From contig JAQBYC010000022.1 in the NCBI GenBank assembly GCA_027623205.1, forward strand, positions 1-51,010: 51,010 nucleotides of DNA. Reading direction: 5' to 3'. Made by a program: the position numbers and the translations under genes. Below are positions 43,560 to 51,010 of the stretch, piece by piece (positions within the stretch are counted from its first letter, which is position 1; the number at the start of each line of letters is the position of its first letter). Below the pieces are notes generated by a model. The model was given only the letters and a program-made list of their open reading frames with translations, made no database searches and was not told where the DNA came from. This DNA comes from Pseudomonadota bacterium (GTDB lineage Bacteria > Pseudomonadota > Alphaproteobacteria > GCA-2731375).

Positions 43560-44441
43560 CTATAGGTCGCCGTCGGTTTCCATGGGCAGACTATGGTCAT
43601 TGGCCCATTCCGACAGGGAATTGTCGTAGATGCCCACATCGTCGTGGCCGAGGAGCACCAGGGCGAAAGCGTCCGCCGTGGCCGCGATACCGCCGCCGCA
43701 ATAGGTCAGCACCTTTTTATCCATCCCGATCCTGGCTGCGGCAAACTTCGCCTGCAGGGCGTCCGCCGCAAGAAAGGTATTGCGTTCCCGGTCCAGCAGA
43801 TCCAGTCCCGGCAGACAGACACTGCCCGCGATCCGGCCCGGCCGGCCATAATGGGTTTTCGAGGCGCCCGCATGCTGGGCCTGGGTCAGGGCATTGACCA
43901 CCACCGCAGCCTCGTTTTCCAGAGCGGCCAGCACCGCCTCCTTCGCCACGATCCGCCCGGGCTGGACCCGGGCCGTAAAGGCGGCGGCTGGATAGCGGCA
44001 GGCAGCCGTGCTGGTGGGGCGCCCCTCGGCCTGCCATTTTTGCATGCCGCCATTCAGGACCGCCGCAGTCTCAAAGCCGAAGGCGTACAGCATCCACCAG
44101 ATACGGGTAGCCCACCACATGGTCCCGCCGCTGTAGAGCACGATGCGGAAATCATCGCCCAGGCCCTTGGCCCCCACGGCGGCGGCAAAATCATCGGCGC
44201 CCGGGGTGGTAAAGCGAAAGGCGCCGGCGGGATCGGACAATTCAGCCTGCAGGTCCAGATAGCCGGCGCCGGGAATATGGCCGGCCTGATAGTCTTCCAA
44301 GCCGCTCTTGACGGTAAAAACCTTTTCCGGATCAGGCACCAGATGGGTCGTGCAATCGAAAATCCGCACCTTCGGATCGTCCAGATGATCCTCCAGCCAG
44401 TCCGTTTCCACCAATAATTCCGGCCGCGGGTAGTCGTTCAT
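43560..44441 (-). CDS. Thiosulfate / 3-mercaptopyruvate sulfurtransferase
   Basis: A 293-residue tandem-rhodanese protein. The active cysteine is C248 in TYCGGGIAATADAF; the inactive N-terminal domain ends with LYSGGTMWWATRIWW. It moves sulfur from thiosulfate or 3-mercaptopyruvate to an acceptor. The ATG at 44441 follows GGAGAGGAGG. It leads a minus-strand run toward the UGSC gene, so a sulfur or selenium link is possible but unproven. Divergent from the ketopantoate reductase. Confidence 0.92.
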   Translation of the reverse strand: MNDYPRPELLVETDWLEDHLDDPKVRIFDCTTHLVPDPEKVFTVKSGLEDYQAGHIPGAGYLDLQAELSDPAGAFRFTTPGADDFAAAVGAKGLGDDFRIVLYSGGTMWWATRIWWMLYAFGFETAAVLNGGMQKWQAEGRPTSTAACRYPAAAFTARVQPGRIVAKEAVLAALENEAAVVVNALTQAQHAGASKTHYGRPGRIAGSVCLPGLDLLDRERNTFLAADALQAKFAAARIGMDKKVLTYCGGGIAATADAFALVLLGHDDVGIYDNSLSEWANDHSLPMETDGDL

Positions 44442-44494
44442 GGCTCGCCTCCTCTCCCAATAACCCTTAGCATAGCGCAAAAGGAGAGCGGGCC

Positions 44495-45469
44495 ATGAAG
44501 ATTTGCATAATCGGCGCGGGCGCCATGGGCGGGCTGTACGGCGGCCGTCTGGTGCTGGCGGGAGAAGACGTTCAGTTCATCGAAATCCGCACGGCGGCGG
44601 TGGACGCCCTGAACAACGGCAGCTACCTGTATGACGGCATCGATGGCGAGCATCGCATCAAGGCGCCCGCGGCGACCGCCGCCGATGCGCTGCCGGCGGC
44701 CGATATCGCCTTCATCCACACGGACAGCAACAACACCCGGCGGGCGGCCGAGCATGCCAGGGCGGTGCTGAAACCCGGGGGCTGGGCCGTTACCTTTCAA
44801 AACGGCGTCGGCAATGTGGAAACCCTGTGCGAGGTCCTGGGCGCCGCGCGGGTGGTTGGCGGCATCAGCTATCACAGCGCCGCCTCGCCCAAAGCGGGAC
44901 ACGCCACCCATACCAACGCCAACAAGACCTGGATCGGCGAGCTGGGTGGCGGCGGCAGCGCCCGGGTGGAACAGCTGCGCGATCTGCTGGCCGCGGCGAA
45001 GTTCGATCCCCATATCGCCGAGGATATCCAGGCGGTGATCTGGACAAAATTCATGCTGAACTGCGCGGTCAATCCGTTATGCGCCATCACCGGCCTGCGT
45101 TCCGGCGAGGTTGGCGGGGACGCCGCGGCCATGGAAATGCAGGACCTTGTGCTGGACGAGACCCTGGCGGTGATCGCGGCCAAGGGCATCGCCCTGACCG
45201 ATCCCGATCCCAAGGCCTCGATCAGGAAAATCCTGGGCCGCGCCTTTAACAAGCCATCCATGCTGCAGCATATGGAAGCGGGCCTGCGGACCGAGATCGA
45301 CAGCCTGAACGGCGCCGTGGTGCGCGAGGGCGCCGCCCTTGGCATCCCCACCCCCTACAACCATGCCCTGACCATGATGATCAAGGCCCGCAACGCCAAC
45401 ATGATCCGGCAGATGCACGAACCGCCCATCGACTACGCGGCGTTGGAGGCGAAGGCCCGCGGGACCTGA
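44495..45469 (+). CDS. Ketopantoate reductase (2-dehydropantoate 2-reductase) family protein
   Basis: A 324-residue NADPH-dependent reductase. The dinucleotide motif is ICIIGAGAMGGLYGGRL; the catalytic lysine is in WTKFMLNCAVNPLCAITGLR; and the C-terminal helices include MLQHMEAGLRTEIDSLNGAV. PanE is one member, but many paralogues in catabolic clusters act on other 2-keto acids, so panE is not assigned. Start after AAAAGGAGAG. Confidence 0.92.
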   Translation: MKICIIGAGAMGGLYGGRLVLAGEDVQFIEIRTAAVDALNNGSYLYDGIDGEHRIKAPAATAADALPAADIAFIHTDSNNTRRAAEHARAVLKPGGWAVTFQNGVGNVETLCEVLGAARVVGGISYHSAASPKAGHATHTNANKTWIGELGGGGSARVEQLRDLLAAAKFDPHIAEDIQAVIWTKFMLNCAVNPLCAITGLRSGEVGGDAAAMEMQDLVLDETLAVIAAKGIALTDPDPKASIRKILGRAFNKPSMLQHMEAGLRTEIDSLNGAVVREGAALGIPTPYNHALTMMIKARNANMIRQMHEPPIDYAALEAKARGT

Positions 45470-45560
45470 CGCGTTCCGGGGCGCGTTCGCCGCCCCCCCT
45501 TGGCCCGGATATACGAGAGCTTTGTGCGTGAGTACGCCCCTTGGCGCGACCAAACCGCCG

Positions 45561-45598
45561 CGCCCTGGTAGAGCGCTGCGCTTTAGCGCACAAGGGCG
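45561..45598. terminator. Nested stem-loop between convergent genes
   Basis: CGCCCT (45561-45566) pairs with AGGGCG (45593-45598) around an inner hairpin TGCGC-TTTA-GCGCA (45577-45590). It lies between the ends of two convergent genes and could stop transcription from either side, but there is no T tract. Confidence 0.3.
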
Positions 45599-45604
45599 AG
45601 CGGA

Positions 45605-45997
45605 TCAGGCCTCGCTGAACACCGCCACGAAATCGCACTTCACCTGGGACGGCCCGCCTTCGCCCAGGGGTTGGGTATGGCGGGCGGGGCGGGCGTTCGC
45701 ATCCGGGAACATCTTCTCCCACTCGCCATTCAGCGCGGCGCGCCCGCTAGCCGGATCGCCGATCCAGAAGGTGATCTTGATGATGTCCTCGGGTGAGCCA
45801 CCCGCCGCCTCGACCGCACCGCGGATATGGCTGAAGATATTGACGATCTGCTGGTCCAGCGCGTCGGGCATTTTCCTGGTCACGGGATCGCGGCCACTGA
45901 TGACGCTGGACATCATGATATTGCCGATCCGGCTGGCCACCGGGATCGGGTTGGCGTGGCTGAAGCCCTGAATTTCAATGCTCTGGCGTTTGGCCAT
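45605..45997 (-). CDS. RidA/YjgF-family protein
   Basis: A 130-residue RidA-fold trimeric protein of the enamine/imine deaminase superfamily. GRDPVTRKMPDALDQQIVNI and GSPEDIIKITFWIGDP are typical, and ARPARHTQPLGEGGPSQV holds the arginine that in RidA binds the carboxylate. Clears reactive imines from PLP enzymes or acts in a catabolic step. It lies 26 bases upstream of nothing else on its strand; the VOC gene precedes it by 26 bases. Confidence 0.88.
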   Translation of the reverse strand: MAKRQSIEIQGFSHANPIPVASRIGNIMMSSVISGRDPVTRKMPDALDQQIVNIFSHIRGAVEAAGGSPEDIIKITFWIGDPASGRAALNGEWEKMFPDANARPARHTQPLGEGGPSQVKCDFVAVFSEA

Positions 45998-46023
45998 GCG
46001 ACCTCTACCTCTCTAAAATAGCA

Positions 46024-46626
46024 TCAAACGTCACCCGCGGCCCCGAACACGGGGTTATCCCGGGTCTCGTCGACCAGGGCTTCCGGGCCTTCGCTGGGCA
46101 GCGGGCGCACCCAGTTGAGGGCGGCATCGATGTCTCCTTCCCAGATTTCGCGGGGCAGGTCGTACAGCAGCTCGACGCCGTAGCCGTTGGGATCGTGGAT
46201 ATAAAGGCTGTGGGTCATGCCATGATCAACCCGGCGGTCGAACTTGACACCCCTGCTCTGCAAAAAGGCCAGTTGCCGCTGCCACGCCTCGCGGCTGGGC
46301 AAGGTGAGGGCGATATGATTGACGGCGATGGGTGTGCCGAACATGCGCCATTCCGCGGGCGGTTCCGGTAGCGCCGTATTTTCAACCAGCGCCACATCGT
46401 GGTGATGATCCCGGCCGTCGTGGTCGCCGCTGTAAAAACGCATCTTCGGCGGGTTTGGCCGTTCCGGCGTCGCGTGCAGTTCGCCCACCTGTTTGAAGCC
46501 CAGGATCTCGGTCCAAAAGCGATGGGATTCCTCCAGGTCGCGGACGTTGAGCACCAGGTGGTTCAGGCCGGACGGCCTTACCGCCTCTTGCGGTACCGCC
46601 GGGGCCTCTGTTTTGCTATCTGTCAT
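46024..46626 (-). CDS. VOC-family extradiol-dioxygenase-like protein
   Basis: A 200-residue VOC protein resembling catechol 2,3-dioxygenase-like enzymes. NHLVLNVRDLEESHRFWTE starts the fold, HHHDVALVEN and AVNHIALTLPS follow, and HSLYIHDPNGYGVELLYDLP ends it with the likely metal-binding glutamate. A one-domain enzyme, so activity on aromatic rings is only inferred. The ATG at 46626 follows GGGAGTCGG. Confidence 0.87.
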   Translation of the reverse strand: MTDSKTEAPAVPQEAVRPSGLNHLVLNVRDLEESHRFWTEILGFKQVGELHATPERPNPPKMRFYSGDHDGRDHHHDVALVENTALPEPPAEWRMFGTPIAVNHIALTLPSREAWQRQLAFLQSRGVKFDRRVDHGMTHSLYIHDPNGYGVELLYDLPREIWEGDIDAALNWVRPLPSEGPEALVDETRDNPVFGAAGDV

Positions 46627-46711
46627 TCGCCGACTCCCTGGTGATGATGTGGGCAGCAATGAGGGGAACCGGCCGCGGCACGATCCCCACCGCCACGGTC
46701 CGGACGCCCAT

Positions 46712-46739
46712 GCTATACCGTCGAATTACGCTTTGTCGA
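46712..46739 (-). promoter_or_regulatory. Candidate promoter for the VOC gene at 46024-46626
   Basis: On the minus strand TCGACA (46739-46734) is followed after 16 bases by TATAGC (46717-46712), 86 bases before the ATG. It is in the otherwise empty 217-base gap 46627-46843. Five and four of six matches respectively. Confidence 0.4.
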
Positions 46740-46843
46740 GCCGGAACAGAGGCGCCCCTGCTGCCGGCTCCGGACATCGGGCCGGCGGGGCCGGAGGGCG
46801 CGAAGCCGAACCTCATGCAGTCCCGGCCCTGCACGCTTTTTCG

Positions 46844-47338
46844 TCAGGTATGCCGGGCGATGAATTCGTCGAACACCGCGACCATATCCTTTGCCATCAT
46901 CTGTTCGGCGGCCATGCTGCGTTGTTCGATTGGCAGGCCGACCTGCGCGCGCAGTTCCTGGTTGCTCATGGCGCGGGCCCACTTCGGGTCATGTTCGGAC
47001 AGGCGCGCGAAAAAGGCGGCGCTGTCCGCGGCCGCGCCGGCGTAGAACAGCCGCGCGATGCCAACCTGATACATGGCCGCCACGCACATGGAGCAGGGCT
47101 CGCCGGAGGCATAGAGATCGGCGCCCGTGAGCGAGGTAACCGAAAGCCGGGCGCAGGCGTCGCGGATGGCATCGATCTCGCCATGGGAGGTTGGATCGCA
47201 GTTCGCCTCGGCCCGGTTCAAGCCTTCGCCAATGATTTCGCCGTCCCTGACGACCACCGCGCCATAGGGCAGGGTGCCCGGGCTGTCGATGCTTTCCCGG
47301 GCAATCGCTATGGCGCGGGCCATGAATGTCTCGTGCAT
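46844..47338 (-). CDS. Nucleoside/guanine deaminase family protein
   Basis: A 164-residue cytidine/deoxycytidylate-type zinc deaminase. Zinc and catalytic residues are in TSHGEIDAIRD (H-x-E) and SGEPCSMCVAAMYQ (PCxxC). Similar proteins include guanine deaminase and tRNA adenosine deaminase; length and the C-terminal part fit a guanine- or nucleoside-deaminase, and tadA is less likely. The ATG at 47338 follows GGAGG. Stands 72 bases upstream of nothing co-directional but shares the strand with the mur/his block. Confidence 0.85.
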   Translation of the reverse strand: MHETFMARAIAIARESIDSPGTLPYGAVVVRDGEIIGEGLNRAEANCDPTSHGEIDAIRDACARLSVTSLTGADLYASGEPCSMCVAAMYQVGIARLFYAGAAADSAAFFARLSEHDPKWARAMSNQELRAQVGLPIEQRSMAAEQMMAKDMVAVFDEFIARHT

Positions 47339-47410
47339 GTGACCATCCTCCGGGCTTGCTACGACCAATTCCCGTCAGCCTAACGCGGATCGCGGTGAAT
47401 TGAAAATGCG

Positions 47411-47842
47411 CTAATCCGCACCGCCGAACCGTTCCATGATGCGGCGGCGCAGATCGTCGCGGACCTGGCGGAAGGCGTCCAGCATGACCTCGCGGCTGCC
47501 GTCGATACCGGTGGGATCCAGGCTGGGCCAGTATTCCAGCTCGACCGCCATGGTGCGGGTCAATTCCACCGCCTTGTGCTGCGCCTCGGGCGTCAGACTG
47601 ATCACCAGATCGAACGAGGTGTCTTCCAGATCCTCGAAGGTCTTGGCGTCGTGCCGGGAAATGTCGATGTCGATTTCCGCCATGGCGGCGATGGCGAAAC
47701 CGTCGACGCCGCCCTGGCGCACACCGGCGGAGTCGAAGAAAATCCTGTCGCCAAACAGCTGCCGGCCCAGCCCCGCCGCCATGGGCGAGCGCACGGCATT
47801 GAAGTTGCAGGCGAACAGGACACTGCCGGGCGGCCGCGCCAT
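47411..47842 (-). CDS. Low-molecular-weight protein-tyrosine-phosphatase/arsenate-reductase-like protein
   Basis: A 143-residue LMW-PTP fold protein. The phosphate loop is C12-NFNAV-R18 in LFACNFNAVRSPMA, and a general-acid aspartate is likely in SLDPTGIDGS. The gene next to UPF0262 and hisD is a standard alphaproteobacterial neighbour. It is translated immediately after the UPF0262 gene, with 5 bases between. Confidence 0.9.
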   Translation of the reverse strand: MARPPGSVLFACNFNAVRSPMAAGLGRQLFGDRIFFDSAGVRQGGVDGFAIAAMAEIDIDISRHDAKTFEDLEDTSFDLVISLTPEAQHKAVELTRTMAVELEYWPSLDPTGIDGSREVMLDAFRQVRDDLRRRIMERFGGAD

Positions 47843-47847
47843 CGCCG

Positions 47848-48321
47848 TCAGCTCCTGATCTGCAAAATGCAGACAAGGGTGAACAGGCGCCGGGCGGTTT
47901 CATGGTCGAGCATCACTTTGCCGTCCAGGCGCTCGCGCAGCAAATCGGAACCTTCGTTGTGCAAACCCCGCCGGCCCATGTCGATGGCCTCGATCTTGGA
48001 GGGGGAGGCCAATTTGATGGCCTGGAAATAGCTGTCACAAATGGTGAAATAGTCCCGGATAATGCGGCGAAACGGCGTCAATGGCAGCAAAATGCGGGTC
48101 AGGGGCGCATCGTTCTCGTCGTGGACGTCCAGCGCCAGGCGGTTCTCTTCCATGCCCATGAGCACATGGTAGGGGCCGGAGAAATCGCCGGCCGGCTGAA
48201 AGCAGTTGGCTTCCAGCAAATCATAGATCGCCACCCGGCGTTCATGTTCAATATCGGCGGAGCGGCGGATGACCGTACGCTCATCCAAGGTAATCCGGGC
48301 GATGCGCTGCCGATTGGACAC
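47848..48321 (-). CDS. UPF0262 family protein
   Basis: A 157-residue protein of unknown function limited largely to Alphaproteobacteria, which supports the assignment of this genome. RITLDERTVIRRSADIEHER near the start and LRRIIRDYF-like segments in the middle are typical. It lies 8 bases after hisD and 5 before the phosphatase gene. No catalytic motif is seen. Confidence 0.9.
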   Translation of the reverse strand: MSNRQRIARITLDERTVIRRSADIEHERRVAIYDLLEANCFQPAGDFSGPYHVLMGMEENRLALDVHDENDAPLTRILLPLTPFRRIIRDYFTICDSYFQAIKLASPSKIEAIDMGRRGLHNEGSDLLRERLDGKVMLDHETARRLFTLVCILQIRS

Positions 48322-48329
48322 GGCCCAGT

Positions 48330-49667
48330 CTAGTCCTGTTTATCCGGCTGTCCCAGGCGCAGGGAAATGGCGCGGGCATGGGCCGACAGGCCTTCGGCCT
48401 CGGCCAGGATCACGGCGTCGGGGCCCAGATGGGCCAGACCGGCGGCATCGCAGCGGATGATCGAACTGCGCTTCATGAAATCCAGCACCGACAGGCCGGA
48501 ACTGAAGCGCGCGCCGCGGGCGGTGGGCAGCACATGGTTCGGCCCGGCGATATAATCGCCAATCGGCTCCGGGGTATGGGCGCCCAGAAAGATCGAGCCC
48601 GCATTGCGCACCCGCGCCAGCATGCCCTCGCAATCGGCCAGGGCGATGGCCAGATGCTCCGGTGCGATACGATCGACCAGACCGGCCGCTTCCCGCCAGT
48701 CCCGCACGATGATAACGCTCCCGTAACGATCCCAGCTGGCGCTGGCGATTGCCGCCCGCGGCAGGCTGCGCAGTTGCGCCGCCACGGCGGCCACCACCCG
48801 GTCGGCAAAGGCGGGATCGTCGGTCATCAGGATGGCTTGCGCGGCGCTGTCATGCTCCGCCTGGGACAGCAGGTCGGCGGCGATCCAGTCGGGGTTGTTG
48901 TCGCTGTCCGCCAGCACCAGAATTTCCGACGGCCCGGCGATCATCTCTATGCCGACGGTGCCGAAGACCTGGCGTTTGGCCGCCGCCACATAGGCATTGC
49001 CGGGACCGACGATCTTGTCCACCGCCGGGATACTCTGGGTGCCGTAGGCCAGGGCGGCGATGGCCTGGGCCCCGCCCATGCGGTAGATCTCGTCCACCCC
49101 GGCGATCCGCGCGGCTGCCAGGACCAGGGGGTTAAGCTGCCCGTCGGGGGCCGGCACGGCCATGGCCAGACGCGGCACCCCGGCCACCTTGGCCGGCGCC
49201 GCATTCATCAACACCGACGACGGGTAGGCGGCCAGGCCGCCGGGTACATACAGACCCACGGCGGCCACGGCGGTCCAGCGGTGCCCCAGTTCAATGCCGT
49301 AGGCGTCCGTGTAACGGTCATCGCGGGGCAGTTGCCGCTGATGATAGGCGGCAATGCGTTCATGGGCGTGGCGCAGCGCCCTGATCTGTTCGCCGGGCAC
49401 GCTGTCCATGGCGCGGTCCAGGGCCGCCGCCGGCAGGCGCAGATCCCCGGCGCCATAGTCGACCCGGTCGAAGGTCCGGGTGTAATCGCACACCGCCTCA
49501 TCGCCCCGGCTTTGCACCTGGGCCAGGATCTCGGCCACGCTCTGGTTGACGTCCACCGCCGCTTCGCGCTTGTCGGCCAGAAAGGCCGCGAAACGGGCCT
49601 GAAAATCCGCCGCGCGGCTGTCCAGCCTGCGGCCATGCGGATCGGGGCTAGGCGATTGCCGCGGCAT
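48330..49667 (-). CDS. hisD: Histidinol dehydrogenase
   Basis: A 445-residue zinc enzyme that oxidises L-histidinol to L-histidine in two NAD-dependent steps. [38 protein letters not shown] and [13 protein letters not shown] carry family-typical and metal-binding residues. The ATG at 49667 follows GGGGGCG by 6 bases and overlaps the end of hisG by 20 bases; an earlier ATG at 49691 is possible. Other his genes lie elsewhere. Confidence 0.95.
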   Translation of the reverse strand: MPRQSPSPDPHGRRLDSRAADFQARFAAFLADKREAAVDVNQSVAEILAQVQSRGDEAVCDYTRTFDRVDYGAGDLRLPAAALDRAMDSVPGEQIRALRHAHERIAAYHQRQLPRDDRYTDAYGIELGHRWTAVAAVGLYVPGGLAAYPSSVLMNAAPAKVAGVPRLAMAVPAPDGQLNPLVLAAARIAGVDEIYRMGGAQAIAALAYGTQSIPAVDKIVGPGNAYVAAAKRQVFGTVGIEMIAGPSEILVLADSDNNPDWIAADLLSQAEHDSAAQAILMTDDPAFADRVVAAVAAQLRSLPRAAIASASWDRYGSVIIVRDWREAAGLVDRIAPEHLAIALADCEGMLARVRNAGSIFLGAHTPEPIGDYIAGPNHVLPTARGARFSSGLSVLDFMKRSSIIRCDAAGLAHLGPDAVILAEAEGLSAHARAISLRLGQPDKQD

Positions 49668-50313
49668 CGAGCGCCCCCTGAAAACGGTCAATCCAGCCGG
49701 CCAGATGCGCCGGCCTGGTCTTGGCGGCGGCCCGGTTGACGATCAGCCGCGAGGTGACTTCGGCAATGCGTTCCACTTCCACCAGACCATTGGCGCGCAG
49801 GGTTTCGCCGCTGCTCACCAGGTCGACGATCCGCCGGCACAGGCCCAGGCTGGGCGCCAGTTCCATGGCGCCGTTCAGGTGAATACATTCGGCTTGCACC
49901 CCACGGGCGGCGAAATGACGCCGGGTGATGCCGGGATATTTGGTGGCCACCCGAATATGGCTCCAGCGGCCCGGATCATCTTCGGCCCGCAGCGCCGCCG
50001 GCTCCGCCACCGCCATGTGGCAACGGCCGATGCCCAGGTCCAGGGGAGCGTAGATTTCCGGATACTGGAATTCCATCAGGACATCGTTGCCGGCAATGCC
50101 CATCTGCGCCGCGCCGAAAGCCACGAACGTGGCGACATCGAAACTGCGCACCCGGACAATCTCCAGACCCGGAATGTTGGTGGTGAAGCGCAACAGCCGC
50201 GAGGCGGGATCGTCGAAGGCCGGCTCCGGTTCGATGCCGGCGCGGCGCAACAGCGGCATCGCCTCGTTCAGGATGCGGCCCTTGGGCAGGGCAACGACCA
50301 GTTTCTGGGTCAT
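49648..50313 (-). CDS. hisG: ATP phosphoribosyltransferase, short form
   Basis: A 221-residue short-form HisG, the first enzyme of histidine synthesis. [19 protein letters not shown] opens it and [17 protein letters not shown] and [14 protein letters not shown] follow. The short form lacks the regulatory C-terminal domain and normally needs the HisZ subunit, which is not in this window. Overlaps hisD by 20 bases; ends a chain murA-DUF2948-hisG-hisD. Confidence 0.95.
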   Translation of the reverse strand: MTQKLVVALPKGRILNEAMPLLRRAGIEPEPAFDDPASRLLRFTTNIPGLEIVRVRSFDVATFVAFGAAQMGIAGNDVLMEFQYPEIYAPLDLGIGRCHMAVAEPAALRAEDDPGRWSHIRVATKYPGITRRHFAARGVQAECIHLNGAMELAPSLGLCRRIVDLVSSGETLRANGLVEVERIAEVTSRLIVNRAAAKTRPAHLAGWIDRFQGALDAAAIA

Positions 50314-50324
50314 CTGCACTCTCG

Positions 50325-50768
50325 CTAACTGTTCAGGCCATGGTCGGGCCGGCTGGGGGTGGGCCAACCCTGATCGATATCGCCGAGGCTGCAGGCCACC
50401 GCCTCCGCCTCCAGCAGAATCGTGCCGCCGCCGCCGAATTGCAGCCGCACGGCGACGCCATAGTCCGCCGGTGCGCAGGTGATCGCCAGCAAGGGCAACA
50501 GCCCGGCCTTGTCCGTCAGGTCGATCCCCTGGGCGCGGACCCGCAGGACATGGTCGAAATGCACGCCGCAGCGCACCCGCAAACCGCCCTGGGCGCCCAT
50601 TTCATCGGCCAGTTCCCAGCGGAACCGGGTCAGCACCATGGCGAAGCGGTGCAGCCGCGGGATATAGGCCATATCATCCATGCGGGCGATGGCGTCCTGG
50701 AGGCAGGTTGAGATAACCTCCAGATCGGCCGCTTCCCCGGCTTTCAGGCGTAATCGTGAATTGATCAT
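50325..50768 (-). CDS. DUF2948 family protein
   Basis: A 147-residue alphaproteobacterial protein of unknown function usually found between murA and his[21 protein letters not shown] and [20 protein letters not shown] are typical. No catalytic motif. It lies 18 bases after murA and 11 before hisG. Confidence 0.9.
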   Translation of the reverse strand: MINSRLRLKAGEAADLEVISTCLQDAIARMDDMAYIPRLHRFAMVLTRFRWELADEMGAQGGLRVRCGVHFDHVLRVRAQGIDLTDKAGLLPLLAITCAPADYGVAVRLQFGGGGTILLEAEAVACSLGDIDQGWPTPSRPDHGLNS

Positions 50769-50786
50769 ATCTTTCGCACCGTCTTT

Positions 50787-51010
<224 letters not shown>

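Noticed and set aside
46641-46843. Open frames on both strands in the 217-base gap
   Set aside because: Translations have no recognised similarity, no good ribosome sites, and overlap a promoter candidate.

Overview
The window looks like a chromosomal segment of a GC-rich alphaproteobacterium. The best taxonomic evidence is the right edge. There, murA, a DUF2948 protein, hisG, hisD, a UPF0262 protein and a low-molecular-weight phosphatase run in one direction, a gene order typical of Alphaproteobacteria. Most genes are closely packed, start with a purine-rich ribosome binding site and encode small-molecule catabolic enzymes. No rRNA, tRNA, CRISPR array or complete insertion sequence was found.

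Layout. Bases 1-216 hold a possible insertion-sequence end and a promoter. From 217 to 6284 runs an operon of a class III aminotransferase, hydantoinase/oxoprolinase subunits A and B, and a membrane desaturase. From 6281 to 10822 (minus) lie a nitroreductase, a glutamate-semialdehyde-aminomutase-like enzyme and two paired acyl-CoA dehydrogenases. From 10925 to 17396 (plus) come an amidase, a peroxiredoxin-like protein with an in-frame TGA, and an RND efflux pair. An AT-richer island at 17439-19199 carries higBA with its operator and a HEPN-motif protein. From 19256 to 25275 lie an FMN hydroxyacid oxidase, a beta-propeller protein, a polysaccharide deacetylase, an alpha/beta hydrolase, an aldo/keto reductase and a formamidase-like enzyme. 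From 25301 to 31074 (minus) is a run of HpcH aldolase, two small-molecule-binding or thioesterase genes, MDR reductase, acyl-CoA ligase and exporter. From 31226 to 34574 (plus) is an oxygenase cluster: a luciferase-like monooxygenase, a TauD dioxygenase and a P450. From 34698 to 47842 lie a molybdopterin oxidoreductase, VOC proteins, hydrolases, dehydrogenases, a sulfurtransferase, a UGSC-family gene and its neighbour. The his/mur block closes the window.

The most notable content is selenium biology. Two genes, 28 kb apart and on opposite strands, are each interrupted by one TGA exactly where a redox cysteine is expected. The motifs are U-P-Y-C in a peroxiredoxin-like protein (12424-12900) and U-G-S-C in a UGSC-family protein (40942-41463). 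In both the frame stays open on each side and a stem-loop can be drawn just after the TGA. Both are best read as full-length selenoproteins, so the genome should carry selA, selB, selC and selD elsewhere. The gene upstream of the UGSC gene ends in a C-terminal CxxC tail and may be its partner.

A second theme is non-coding structure. A roughly 100-bp repeat occurs three times, each copy at the 3' end of a gene, with a conserved long inverted repeat in two copies. An 11-bp tandem repeat sits inside a 13-bp inverted repeat upstream of the RND operon. Clear palindromic operators lie in front of higBA and of the oxygenase cluster.
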